The notes under the pieces are model-generated. The model did not search any database, was not told the origin of the DNA, and saw only the letters and a list, made by a program, of their open reading frames with translations. From Yamagishiella unicocca (taxonomy: Eukaryota > Chlorophyta > Chlorophyceae > Chlamydomonadales > Volvocaceae), in the NCBI GenBank assembly GCA_003116995.1, contig BDSL01000032.1, positions 744,001 through 808,000 of the forward strand: a stretch of DNA of 64,000 bases. The letters run 5' to 3'. The position numbers and the translations under genes were made by a program. Positions 35,601 through 46,337 of the stretch are shown piece by piece. The first letter of the stretch is position 1. Every line of letters starts with the position of its first letter.

Positions 35601-36988
35601 GCTTTCCGCGTCGCGAAGAGTGTACATCCGACTGTTGACGTTCCATGTTCCACGTGGCTGCCTAGTGATGGTAAACGCATCCTTCAATCGGCACGTATCG
35701 CTACTACCTTCTAGGACTTACAACCTTTTGTCAGCTCCTCCTGGCGAAGTCGTTCGACCGATCGACCGATCGCGTTATCGGTGTCTCCGCATCCCCGATC
35801 AACCCCTGCGCCTCTAAGCGCCGGTCCCTCCCCGCGTGATGCTACAGCGGACCACCCAACGAAGGCGAAGGCGGGCGGGATCTGTGATGCGGTCGCGGGA
35901 CGCGGTGACGGACCCGGCGATTGCGGCGGTGCGGCTCCTGCCGCTGAGGCGTGCCTTCCCGTGGATGGGGCGGACAGCGAGTGGGGCGGGACTGGGGGGC
36001 TCGGGCGCCACCAGCGGGCGCGTCACGGACACGGCATGCTGACACGCACGGTGTTGCATCGTGTTTGAAAAAGCGTGCTTACGAGGAATCCGCACCAGGG
36101 ATGCTAGGTGCCGCGTCCTGGGCTTAACCCCGGCCGTGCAGCCTGAAGAAGATCAGTTCCGGAGCTTCAGGGCTGACCACCAACCCGTCTCCCGAGCACC
36201 GATGCCCGGTCGTTTATTACCATTACGCGCCGCACCTGGCCCCGCTCACCTGTTCGACATACTCGGCGTGGCCTGTGAAGCGCTTATGCATGTCCCGCTC
36301 CGCATCGGTGCGGCAGGGCTTCCCGCATGTGAGGCACTTCATGACCTTAATCTGTTCCATCGTCAAACGTCGGGATCAGGGGCTGGGATTACAAGCCAAC
36401 GTGGGGTGAGGTGCCTCGCTAAGCCAAGGAGCGCAGCCCGGCTAAGCGCCCTATGCCATGGTCCACGCGCCGTGTATGCTCCTGTACGTATGTTGAAAGC
36501 GACGGGAGAGGAAATAGAATAGCACGAAAGCCCTGCCCCGCCCTGCCCAGCGATTGCACCGAGAGGAGACTGCCTAATGCCTGTCGTATGTGTGCATGTG
36601 TATGCATTTGTGCGTGTGTGAGAGCGTGGCGCGTGTAAACGTGACACGCCGCTCGGATCGGACCCCGGCAACCGTGGCCGGCCATAGGGGCACCGGGTAC
36701 TCGAGTCCGTGCAAGCTTTCAAAACCCTAAGAACCATGCGACCGCCGTCCCGTCGTTGCAAACTGCTTTTGCATAGACAGCACAAGTACTCGTGGAATAA
36801 TCGTGGATTGTGAATGTCCGACGGTCCCTGCCCTTTGCGTCCTGGCGATTGAAGTAGATCCTACGCGAACGCACCGCTTCCGTAGTTTCTTCAAAGCTAG
36901 AATGACCTGTGATCTCGCCATGGCTCTGTGCCTCGGCAACATTCCGCAGCAGCGCACCGCAGACTCCGCAACGAAGGGACTTCGCCAT
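29609..36988 (-). CDS. Zinc-finger, UBA, coiled-coil, PUB-domain ubiquitin-pathway protein
   Basis: Thirteen exons: 36875-36988, 36250-36351, 35319-35492, 34923-34981, 33242-33362, 32764-32901, 32479-32529, 32084-32128, 31820-31945, 31399-31480, 31153-31264, 30515-30647, 29609-29722; 456 residues. Two C2H2-like fingers with identical C-x2-C-x12-H-x5-H spacing come first (Cys7/Cys10/His23/His29 and Cys44/Cys47/His60/His66). A UBA domain follows (~134-175: LLQEMEEMGFP, then AVNWLLEHDTDMD), split by a 1.56-kb intron. Then comes a charged Lys/Glu-Arg coiled coil (~200-330) and a PUB domain (~340-445: KFRSIRLSNAAF, ALPGALDFLVTCGFE, MAPDKINLDLLNGAG). The end NPFFGAL matches plant proteins of this architecture. 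UBA domains bind ubiquitin and PUB domains bind the tail of the p97/CDC48 ATPase, so a CDC48 adaptor role is likely. An extra in-phase exon near 31562-31650 cannot be excluded. Confidence 0.88.
30014..30185. repeat. ~50-bp minisatellite in last intron of UBA/PUB gene
   Basis: Three copies beginning ACCTCTCTTGCCTCCCCC at about 30023, 30073 and 30124, each ending in a CCCCGATAC-like block. Confidence 0.85.
30673..30697 (+). repeat. possible fragment of the dispersed intronic element
   Basis: TCGAGGGAAACCCGTGGA matches one end of the copy at 47660-47730 (complement). It lies in a UBA/PUB intron in the antisense orientation, just before the acceptor of exon 30515-30647. Too short to be sure. Confidence 0.35.
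33797..34312. mobile_element. diverged repeat-family insertion inside UBA-splitting intron
   Basis: Left part resembles the block at 25060-25290 (GCTGGCCGGTTATTCGGG, CCTGGGCCGCCGGGGTTTT). It is followed by an inverted arm (CTCGTACGGTGAGG...TTCTTGTCCTGG, about 34050-34102) and a direct arm (GCGAACCCAGGACAAG, about 34276). It lies wholly within the intron 33363-34922. Confidence 0.55.
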
Positions 36989-37561
36989 GGAGCCACAGCA
37001 AGCTGGGATCCCGCGGTGTTAGGGATTCACTAATAGCTAACTTAACGGGTTGTCGCAATTTTTCAAATTCTAAAGGACGTGTACCAAAAGAGTCAAGCCT
37101 TGTTGACGACTACCAATACCGGTAAGTCTAATATACTCTAATCCAGAAGTCCTACAGACGCGCGTGATAGTAACCTCCAGCGAAATTTTGCACGTGCTGA
37201 GCCTTCATCCAACCGTTGATGAGGTTGACAGAACAGTACGGCTGTACGGATTAACGCATGCGAGTTCCGATTTGGGGCCAAGTTGGTGCCTCATGGCGGG
37301 TTTGCGGGCGACCCCCGCCGATGCTGTCGTAAAAACTTGTTCCCAACAGAAGCGCAACAGTGCTCAAGGGTTGGTGGCTAATTTCGCGGTCTGGTGTCTG
37401 TGGCGCAAAACATAATGCGGGCTTATCACGCAAACAACAGCCATGGTTGCAACACTTCACCGCCCTTGCTGATCGCAGCATTTCTGAACAAACACCTTAC
37501 CCCCTGGGCTGTGTCGTAAAACCCAATCGTGTCCGTGCAGTTCGCCAATCGCCAAGAACAT
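36989..37561. other. intergenic, 5' region of UBA/PUB gene
   Basis: No gene seen between the UBA/PUB start codon and the probable end of the cyclase transcript. It must include the UBA/PUB promoter. Confidence 0.5.
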
Positions 37562-38843
37562 TTACATTTAAGTTCTGTCCGTACTGCCCCTCCTGTTCCT
37601 GCAGTCCCTCGCGCCCGGCAAATCGCCTTGCCGGGAGCAAAGCAACGCGGCGTCCGCCTCATCCACTCCTCAATCCGAACACAGCCAATATTGAAAAACG
37701 TCACGTGCATTATGGTGCACGTCTGCATGGTACGTTCGCTTCCAACATGTCATAGGAGGTTATACATGCGCTTTAGCGCGGTCAGTCAATGTATCACGCC
37801 GTGCTGTTCTACCTCTATATAAAAAACCTGCACTGATCTGCGCCTGCCTAACCTGACAGAGACTCCCCCCTACAGCAGCAGACCATTCGTCTGCGCCTCC
37901 CCTCCTGACCATTCTTGATATGCTGCCTGGCAGACCGGAAGCTGGCTGCGTCTACTTATCATAATCACAATGCGTCCAGAAGCAATTCGCGCGCCAGTCA
38001 AGCTCTATTCTAGTGGGGTCAGGGCATCGCCCCTCGGCATGGGCACACATCAACACACCTCGTACTATATGTCGCGTTCCAGAAGCGTTGGTAAATTGCT
38101 TCACGAAGAGGCAGCTCATCCCACTCCCGGATCTAACCGAGCTGACCCCGGCCCGCCGGGCACGTGCCGGTGCTGGCCGCAACAATCAACCCTTCTAAGT
38201 CAAACCCAACAACGATACAATTCGCCCTAGCAACGCTATGTGCAATGGCCCTCACCACAGTTCCAGCGCTGAACGGGACCAGTTCCCCTACCCTGCCCAC
38301 ACGCTGCTTGCGTCGCTAAGAGGCAGCAGCAGTAGCAGGAACAGCCGTTCCCACCGACGCCGCCTGGGTAAACCATCGACATACCCCCCGAGTACACGCC
38401 AACATCTCTCTCCTGTCGTACGTATGCACAGTTTAAAAAGATTGTGCTCGGGCCACCCTTCTTCGGCTCTGGCACCGCTATTCGCATGCGGGCCACAGCG
38501 AGAAGTGGGATCGCGCGCCCTGCGCGCTGCGTCCCGGGTTGGGTCAAACCATCATCACCGTCGTCATCATCGTCATGATCATCAACATCATCATGCTTCC
38601 GGAGCCCCGTGCTTCCGCAGCACCCACACACCGGTCAAGCAACCCATCAAGTATTGTGCGCTGTACATGGCAACGCGCGTCCCAGCGAGACTGACAAGCC
38701 TACCTCCAGCTACGCTCTGCGGTGCGCAGCAACATCAACCTGCGTTGCAACCATCGTCCAGGAGGGCCGTGTCGCCCACGGCGGGCACCGCACGACTGCA
38801 GTGCGGGCGCCGCCGCGGGCACGAGCGGCCCCCGAAGCCGTTG
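37562..38843 (-). terminator. probable cyclase 3'UTR and poly(A) signal
   Basis: Minus-strand TGTAA at 37566-37562 is the first I find after the cyclase stop (38844-38846). A 1.28-kb 3'UTR is long but possible. A short CATCAT-type triplet run lies at about 38548-38598. Confidence 0.35.
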
Positions 38844-41800
38844 CTAACTCCACTCCGCCACATCAAGGGCGTCCGACGGCCGCACCTCCGTCGACGTACG
38901 CGAGTGCACGCCAGACGTCAGCGACAGGCGCACGGCCTTAATTGGCTTGGCGGCAACTTCCCCCTTACCCGCCTTCAGCTCATCCAGAGCTTCAGAAGCG
39001 TCCACCGTCTGCACCGTGCTCCCCTCCACACTGCCGCGGTGGTTCGGACCGGCTATGCCACCGCCACCGCTGACGCGAAAGCCAGGCAGCCCGCTGTTGC
39101 TGCCTCGTGGGCCCCCGGGATACCCATTGCTGCCCCGTTTACCCCCCGCGGGGAGCCTGCCCAAGGGGCCGTCTCCCTCGCCGTCACTGGAGATGTGGAT
39201 GCCGCCACCCATGTCCCGTCGGCTAGCCGCGCCCACCGCATAGGCTTCGGCCTCCTCTCCCTCGCCAGTTCCGCTGCCGCGAATGGCGTTCAGGATGGCC
39301 ATGAACGGGTTGCTGCCGTCGCCCTCCTCGCCGCTGTCCTCGGCACCAGCAGCGTCGCCTTTGAATCGGAAGCTGACGTTCCGCCGCGATAAGGACCTGT
39401 TCAACGTAGCCGACCGGCTGATGGACGGGGCTCGCGCCAGGCCGCCGTGGCTGCTTGCCGTACTGGGCCGGCTCATCACGCCACCAGTCCCGCCGTCTCG
39501 GCTTTCCCGCAACCGAGCCGTCGTCGGCCGCACGAAGCGGCTGGACTTTGGCCGGCTGGACTTTGGCCGGTAAGGCCGGCTGGACTTTGGCCGGCCGGCG
39601 CTTGTCCGCGACGTGCCATCCAATTCGGTACGCTCCGCGGCGGAATCGTCCGGCGCCGCCGTGAGGGCCGAGCTGATTGCGCTGGGCGCTGGCGCCTGCA
39701 TCTCGTCCAGGGAGCCGATGGAGCCGCCGTCAGCGCTCGTGAGGGCCCCACGCGGCCCGACGCCAAGCGGCACCAGGTCCTCGGGCTTGGGGATCCACAG
39801 AAACGTCTGCATGTGCCCCTTGCCCTTAACCTCCACGCCACCCGTGTCCTGCCAATCCTCGAGCGGCAGCAGAGTTGCGAAGACCTCCGAGACCTTGAAA
39901 ACACAGCAACAAAAAGCAGAGTGAGTCACAAGCCAATTTCACCGTGTGGTGACCGTCACTCAAGTCGCGCTCAACCGCAAACAAGGGCATTGAACAGACA
40001 AGGCAGGGTTGTAATTCGGTGCGACGCTGCGACAACTCACGAAACATCATAACAGAGCGAAGAGGGATTGCATTTGCTCTTTGGCGTATCTCCCAAAAGT
40101 GCATAAGCTCCGCAGACTGTCACCCCAGTCCCCAACCGGAGCCCAAGCAATGCCGCCCACCTGGACGCATCCTGGTTTGCAGGTGCTTTCCATCCGGCTG
40201 GCCGTGTTCATCGTGTCGCCTGAATGGACGACGTGTTCGCACAAGGGGAGGGCGGCGCTCAACAAGTTAGGATTGCGTCGTGGCGGGACCGCTCAGACAC
40301 CACTGCACGCACATGGCGCAGCACGACCGACACTCGGAGCCCATGGCGGGGAACTACCACAAGCAGTCCGTGCAAAGAATGCGTATGCTTCCGGCGACCT
40401 ACCGAAAAGTGTAAACTTGGGCATCTTGGGCCCAACCAGCCCGCTCGCCAGGCTGCCGAGGTGAATGCCGATGCGAATTTGTACAGGGCTGTTGTTGTGC
40501 GGCATGAGTACCTGCGAGCAGCACATTCACCCATTATTAATGCATTAGTTCACCAATGCCTTGTGCGTATCGTCGTATTTTTGACGCCCATCAAAAGTAG
40601 CACGCCGAATCACAGGGCGCCGCGGAGAAGTAACGGAAGCGGGCGGAGTCGTTCCCAAAGAAAATGGTCCTGTCAATGAGTGTAGTCATCAACGCTCCTC
40701 ACCTGCTTGGATTCGCGTAGGATTGCCTTAGCGAACTCCATCATAACCTGCGCATGCTGTAACCGCTGCTCGTTGTCGCCTTGTACTGTACACGTAAACC
40801 CATCATCGTCCTGCATGGTGAGGCCCGCGACGACGATGTAGCAGTCGCCCACCGTGTCCAGCTTGTAGAGGTCGTGCAGGTCGACCAGGTCGTCAAAGAT
40901 GGTGTAGAGTTCGTTGAGGAAGTGCATAACCTGCGCAGAGCAGCAGGGCGTGTGTCGCGCGTAAGTGCCTCTGGCAAACTGCTTTCGGTGACTGAGTGCA
41001 CAAATCGGTTCAATCGGGTTCATTTTGATTCGTGTTGCGGGGAAAGGGCGCTCACCTCGCTGGGCTCCACCTCCTTGCTCATGGACGTGAAACCCACCAC
41101 TGCACGGTGGAAGTTGGCGGCGGCGGTGGAGGGAGGCATGATAGGATGAGTTGCGCGTACGAAGAACAAAACCCATATCAGCAGAGGTTTTCAAACCACG
41201 GCGTCGAGTCGAAAGTGGGATGCGCGCAGGAATAAGGTGAGACTAGAGTGGGTGTAGCCGAACTTTTGGTGCAACAGCCATGCACCACCTCTGTTCCAGC
41301 TCCCGTGTCATCCCGTCGAGAAGGTATTTCGGCATTTTAGGCTTCCGCAAACATGCGCGACCCGCTGCGAGTGCGCGGGTGCACGATCGCTGCAAATTTC
41401 ATGTTTTGCTGCCTGCCATACGGGGCCGTGGACACCACGCGTCGAGGCTATGTCCGGACCCCTGGCAGTTTTGCAGCTGATGCTGGCTGATCCATGACGT
41501 ATGCGAAGCAGGGGAGCGCTGCAGCCTGCAGTTCAGAGCCCACTCACCATCCGTGAAGAGCACGATCACGTCGTCGTGGTGGTTCGCCAGGTGCGTCAAG
41601 TTCCGTGAGTTGTAGCCGTGCTTATGCGACAACATGTACTCAATCACATGCCGGGGAAAGAGCTGCTCAAGCATGCCCAGCTGCGCGTCCGTCAGGTCCG
41701 CCAGGCGGTTCTCTAGCTCCACCCGCGCCGTGACGTTGGTCTGCAACAGCAGGATGACCTGCAAACAGGAAAGCGGGAGGCTCCCCTGATAAAAAACGTG

Positions 41801-44067
41801 ACGCCTTCATGACGCAAAACTATGGGCTTCCGTCCGGCCGACCAGCTGTACGATGCATGCCCGATGACAAGCTTCCGGCCATGGAGGGGACGCAATCCCC
41901 CACTCCGGCGCCGGAACCATCCACCATCCCTGCACAACGTGCCTGGAGGCCACAAATCCAGCCCTCCAGGCGCCCACCGCACGCAACCCCCGCGTCCCCC
42001 GTCCGCCGCACCTGCTTGTCCAGCACCGGGTCCAGCAGCGGGATTGCGGAGATATCGTGCCAGCACTCCTCCTGGGTGGGCCCGGACTGCCGCGAGTCCG
42101 GCTTCTCTCCCTCCGTGTGGAAGCTCTGCATGGAGCCGGTGAAGCTGGGCTGCTGGCGCTCCGCGGACTGCATGAGCGTCATGAAGCGACGGTTCTGGCC
42201 GGGATTGGTGAGGTGCGAGTGCTGCGTGGGGGCGCTCGCCTTGCTGGCGCCGGTTGAGAAGGAGCCCGTGTGCGGGCCGTGGTTGACGCCATGGTCGTCC
42301 AGCTGGTTCGGGAGGTTGAAGGCGACGTGCGCGCTCCCCGCGGCCAGAGTGTTACTGGTCAGTCGCGGGGCCTGGCCCGTGATGCTGCTCAGCCGTCCCA
42401 CGGGCAACGAAGAGGGACCGGCGATGGCCACGCCACTGTCCCGCGTGTCCTGCCGCTGTGGCACGCCTGGACGTCCCAGGCTCTCCTGCCGCCCGATGCT
42501 CTGCTGGGACTGGAACGGAGGCGAAAGCCTACGGTTGTTGGTCCGCTGGCTACGCGCGTTCTGCGTCGTGAAGCTTTCTAACTGGAATTCGGGCTCCAGG
42601 GCATCCTGGATGAAGCGCTTGCTGACAGCCGCCGTGAGCTTTTTGCCGCCAGCCCCACGGCTGCCGTAACCCCAGGCATTCTCCACCTCGAAGACCATAT
42701 ACCGCTTCAGTGACGTCGGCACACGTACGACTTGTTGCCAGTAGTTGCCCTCGGTGACCTCCTGCAGCATCTCCTGCAACATCTGTGGCTCGAACTGGAA
42801 CAACACGCCCATCATGCCGTCGCCTGTTTCCACGTTGTGGCTGGTGAGATCTCCACAGTAGTCAATGCTCGCTGCGTTCTGGTACAGGACGTGGCCGTTG
42901 AAGTCGATGAGCGTCAGGATGGAGGGGACGTGAGAGAGCACCGCGTAATCCCGTAAAAGCCGCGGCATGACGTCCTGGGACTCGTAGGGTACGTTGTGCT
43001 CCAAGAGCAGCGCCGGAAGCTTGTGCCCATTGGTATCGGACCATACGCACGGAGTAATGCGCAGCCCATAGAGCGACGCGGACGCCCCGGTCGGGTCCGA
43101 AGTGACGTGGCTGACGGGCTTACAATCGCCAACCGATAAGTTCTTAATGGCTTTTTGCAGTGCGAAAGTAAGCAGCGGGTCTCGCCGCAGCAATCGCCGC
43201 AGCACCTGTGCGTAATCCCGACTGGCGCTGATCTTGAAGTAGGACTTCGCAACACCGTTTAAGTACAGTGGAAACAGTTTATTGTGGTTTCGTCGGGACT
43301 GGGAATCAGGCGAGACGTCATTGGACAGTTTCGCCTGTTCCATTGCGACGCCCCCGCCATCGCTACCACCGTCACTTGAGGGCTCCAGGCCCAGGACAGC
43401 GATGGGCTTTGTCGTTGACGTTGATACAGATTTATGGATGTCCTTTGCATAGTGCACAGGGAAGCCGCGCCGTTGGAGCCTGGAATAAGGAATACGCAAT
43501 CGTCACACGTGTTTCAGCAACCCTGCATGCCCATTCACAAATAGGAAATACTTACAGGTCTGCCGTGTTGATCGAGCCATCCCGCGAACGCTGCTGCCCG
43601 CAGTTTAGAGACTGTTCAGCCTGCTGGCCAGACCCGACCACGTTCTTGGACTGCTTGCCTTTCAGCCAGCCCCAGTTCATGATTCCTTTCCCTCCGGATT
43701 GTCCGGACGTGGAGGTCTGCTCATAACTGCTGGACAGGCGCCGCTGCCTTGCCATTTCCAATGTCGTGCTCAATGCGTCGCCCGCCTCCATGCTCTGCCG
43801 CCCCTGGCGAGATCGACTGGACAAGTATGGACCGATTCCATACCCAGAGATGGGCGATATGCTGCTGACGTCCGTGCTGGAAAGGAGACCAGGTCCCATG
43901 GCAGGCGAGTCGCCCAGAACCTGTTTCCGCTCCGCAAGCGGCTGCTTGACGCCCAGGTCATTGCCAAGGTGGTCCTTCGGAGGACCAAGACCAGATGGTG
44001 GCGTTGACGGCTCGGGCGCAATGCTGACCGCGCTGGGCCGAAAACAGAACTCAAAAAGGCCTCCCAT
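38844..44067 (-). CDS. PAS-domain class III nucleotide (guanylate/adenylate) cyclase
   Basis: Eight exons: 43556-44067, 42012-43479, 41548-41758, 41056-41099, 40703-40930, 40403-40511, 40161-40219, 38844-39893; 1226 residues, phases all compatible. The N-terminus MGGLFEFCF has Gly2 (possible myristoylation). A PAS-like domain starts at ~355 (VPSILTLIDFNGHVLYQNAA) and ends with HDISAIPLLDPVLDKQVILL. About 200 Gln/Ser/Pro-rich residues (440-642) interrupt it. A short helix (RVELENRLADLTDAQLGMLE) links it to the cyclase domain (~700-900). Metal-binding Asp730 (VLFTD) and Asp774 (TVGD), and transition-state Asn862 and Arg866 (MNTASRM), are present. The base-selecting positions carry Asp770 and Thr855, not the textbook Glu/Cys (GTP) or Lys/Asp (ATP), so the substrate is uncertain. 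The 300-residue C-terminal tail is Ser/Arg/Gly-rich. No transmembrane segment is seen, so it is probably soluble or lipid-anchored. Confidence 0.9.
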
Positions 44068-45607
44068 GGCACCACCGCTGACACTCTAGGGCCGCCTACG
44101 TGGCCCTGCTAGAGGCTAGGATAAGATGAGGTCCGGTCTGGTCATCCCGCGTACTCTAAGCGGGGCGCACAGAGCGGCCCGGGACTGCAACCCCCCGGGC
44201 CTCGGAATCAGGGTGGACAGCGATCAGCTAGGTGTAAATAGTCATACGCAGCAAGACTGTTAAAGAGATGACGCAATAACGCAATAAGCAACACGAGGAC
44301 GCGGCCCCAAAGTAATTGTAACAACTTGTCGTCTGGAGAGGCTCGAGTATTAGCACTAGAATATGGAGGAACAATCTGTGCAAGCGAAACTGTAGGGACT
44401 AGCAGGTTTCTTCGAGGAAGTATGATGTCGTACAAACTTGCGGCCCCTGCAGGCTGCAGCCATACGACTGCGTACACATCATAGAGACATTGTCAGACAC
44501 GAAGGAATCAACATGTAAAAGCCCTTTAATGCCGTAGGGTGCAAAGCCCGCCGTACCGTTATGATGCGCTTTCGTTTGTATACTGTTTCTGCACTCTCGT
44601 GCACTTCTTTGGGGTCTGGTAGATGGAATAATATCAGATGGGTGAGCTTCGGTGATGAGTTATGCCTGAAAGGCCGTTGCGAAGACCGCTTACATTACTT
44701 GCAAATGAGCCTCAGTATCGGTACTGATGCCAGCAGGTGGTGCCGATGTAGCGCTCCTTAAGATATACGATCTCGGCCTGAAGAGGACGACGGCGACGGT
44801 TATGCTTATCAAGTGCAGTGTCGCACTCGGGAGTTCCACGTTCGTCTTTGATGTGAACCATGTGATTGCGGCGGACTTGCGAGCTAAGTTGATGACCTAA
44901 TTGCATCAAAGTACCAAGCCTCAATCTTGCAGACGTGGGCTCTCTGTCCCTTCCGGCCGGGCCGCGCACGACGAAAGGGGCAACTTCGGCCGTGAAGAGC
45001 AACCAGATATTGGCGTCAAATAATGTCACCGTGCCTTCACGGTATTAAGGGATGGCGGATTTGCCGTGCCTTTCGTTGCGTTTCCTTGGAGAGAACTGAA
45101 AGAGCTCGTAGGATGCGAGATGCGTCAGGATGCGACATTACTGGGGAGATACTAAAGGTTTCATGAGGACTCTGTCGCATTTTGCGTGTATTCGTTGTCA
45201 AACACCCCTACCCTCCCTACCCAGTCCAGCCTGGCATGCGCCTTGCACCTCTGAACCACAAAGCACCATCCGCAATCAGCAAGTACAGAGCCTTGAGGTG
45301 AAGTAGGCGTTCGAAAGCGCTAGGTGAAGTAGACGTCTAACAGTCAAACGCAGAGGGCGCAGCAAGTAGAGAAGCTGGCGAGGGGGCGTCTTCCGTCGGC
45401 TTTATCGGCGCATTATCGGAGGGCGCAGTTGAATGCCCCAGGATGGCGAGGGATGAAATAGCGCGGTGCACGCGAGAGTACGTTGAGCACAATCCTGCTG
45501 GACCAGCCGTGTTTCTGTTCACGTGTTACGCGTCACCTCCCCTGCTACAACGTAGGAAGCACACTGACGATGGGAGTGCCCCGTTTATCGATACCGGACA
45601 GACCCCA
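44068..45607. other. intergenic, cyclase 5' region
   Basis: About 1.5 kb without recognised coding sequence; the part next to 44068 should hold the cyclase promoter. Confidence 0.5.
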
Positions 45608-46337
45608 TTACACTGAGCATATACGACATATGACTACCTATGGAACGCCACGCTTGAATGGGGTTATCTAGGGTGCAGCCGCCGGTGGGTGCCGCGTGGG
45701 TTTGGCTGCGAGAAAGCAGATCCCACAGCATGGAAGAGTCTGTACCGCCATCCTGGAGTGAGCCGGCATCCAACGCAGCTTGGGCCCCATGGGCTGCATG
45801 CTGCGTTGCGTGGAGGTCGGCGTATGGTCGAGTACCGTTGCAGCCGCATAGTGTGCCGAGCACCACACGACTGGTATCGTTTTATTTCATTCGCATTTGA
45901 AGGTCTATCCTACACGCCCCTTCCCGCTGTGCAACGCGCGGCAGCTGACGCCTTAAAACAGGAAGTCGTCAAATTGGTGATGCATTTTTCATCTCACACG
46001 CTCCACCTGCCAAAGCGCTCCGGTGCAAAGAAAGCGTCCCTTGCCACGATCCTATGCAGGTATGCATCCCTCCCTTCCGCCTCTGCACCCGATTGGAGCT
46101 CATATTACCTTCCTGCATATTATTACCCGAATGCCGTCCCCCGTCCACAGCCCCCGTTCACATTACTTGTCTACAGACAAAACCGTCTGGCGTCCGCTCC
46201 AGAGCCCACACCCTTGTTTTCGGCAACGGCCCAACCCGGCAGCACAACCGTGTCTGCCATTGATACACGCGGCCTGCTGTCCCTTACGATCTGCACCCCG
46301 TAGACACTGCGAGCACACGGCAGACGGGCCACATACA
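45608..46337 (-). terminator. probable 3'UTR and poly(A) signal of the USP gene
   Basis: Minus-strand TGTAA at 45612-45608, about 725 bases after the USP stop (46338-46340). A plus-strand open frame over this stretch has no family motif and I treat it as antisense chance. Confidence 0.4.

Noticed and set aside
38238..39392. 384-codon plus-strand open frame
   Set aside because: Antisense to the last cyclase exon and its 3' region; no start context or family motif, and the opposite strand carries clear cyclase coding sequence.
45689..46303. 204-codon plus-strand open frame
   Set aside because: Lies over the probable 3'UTR of the USP gene, has no recognisable motif, and its assigned start is not a clear initiator.
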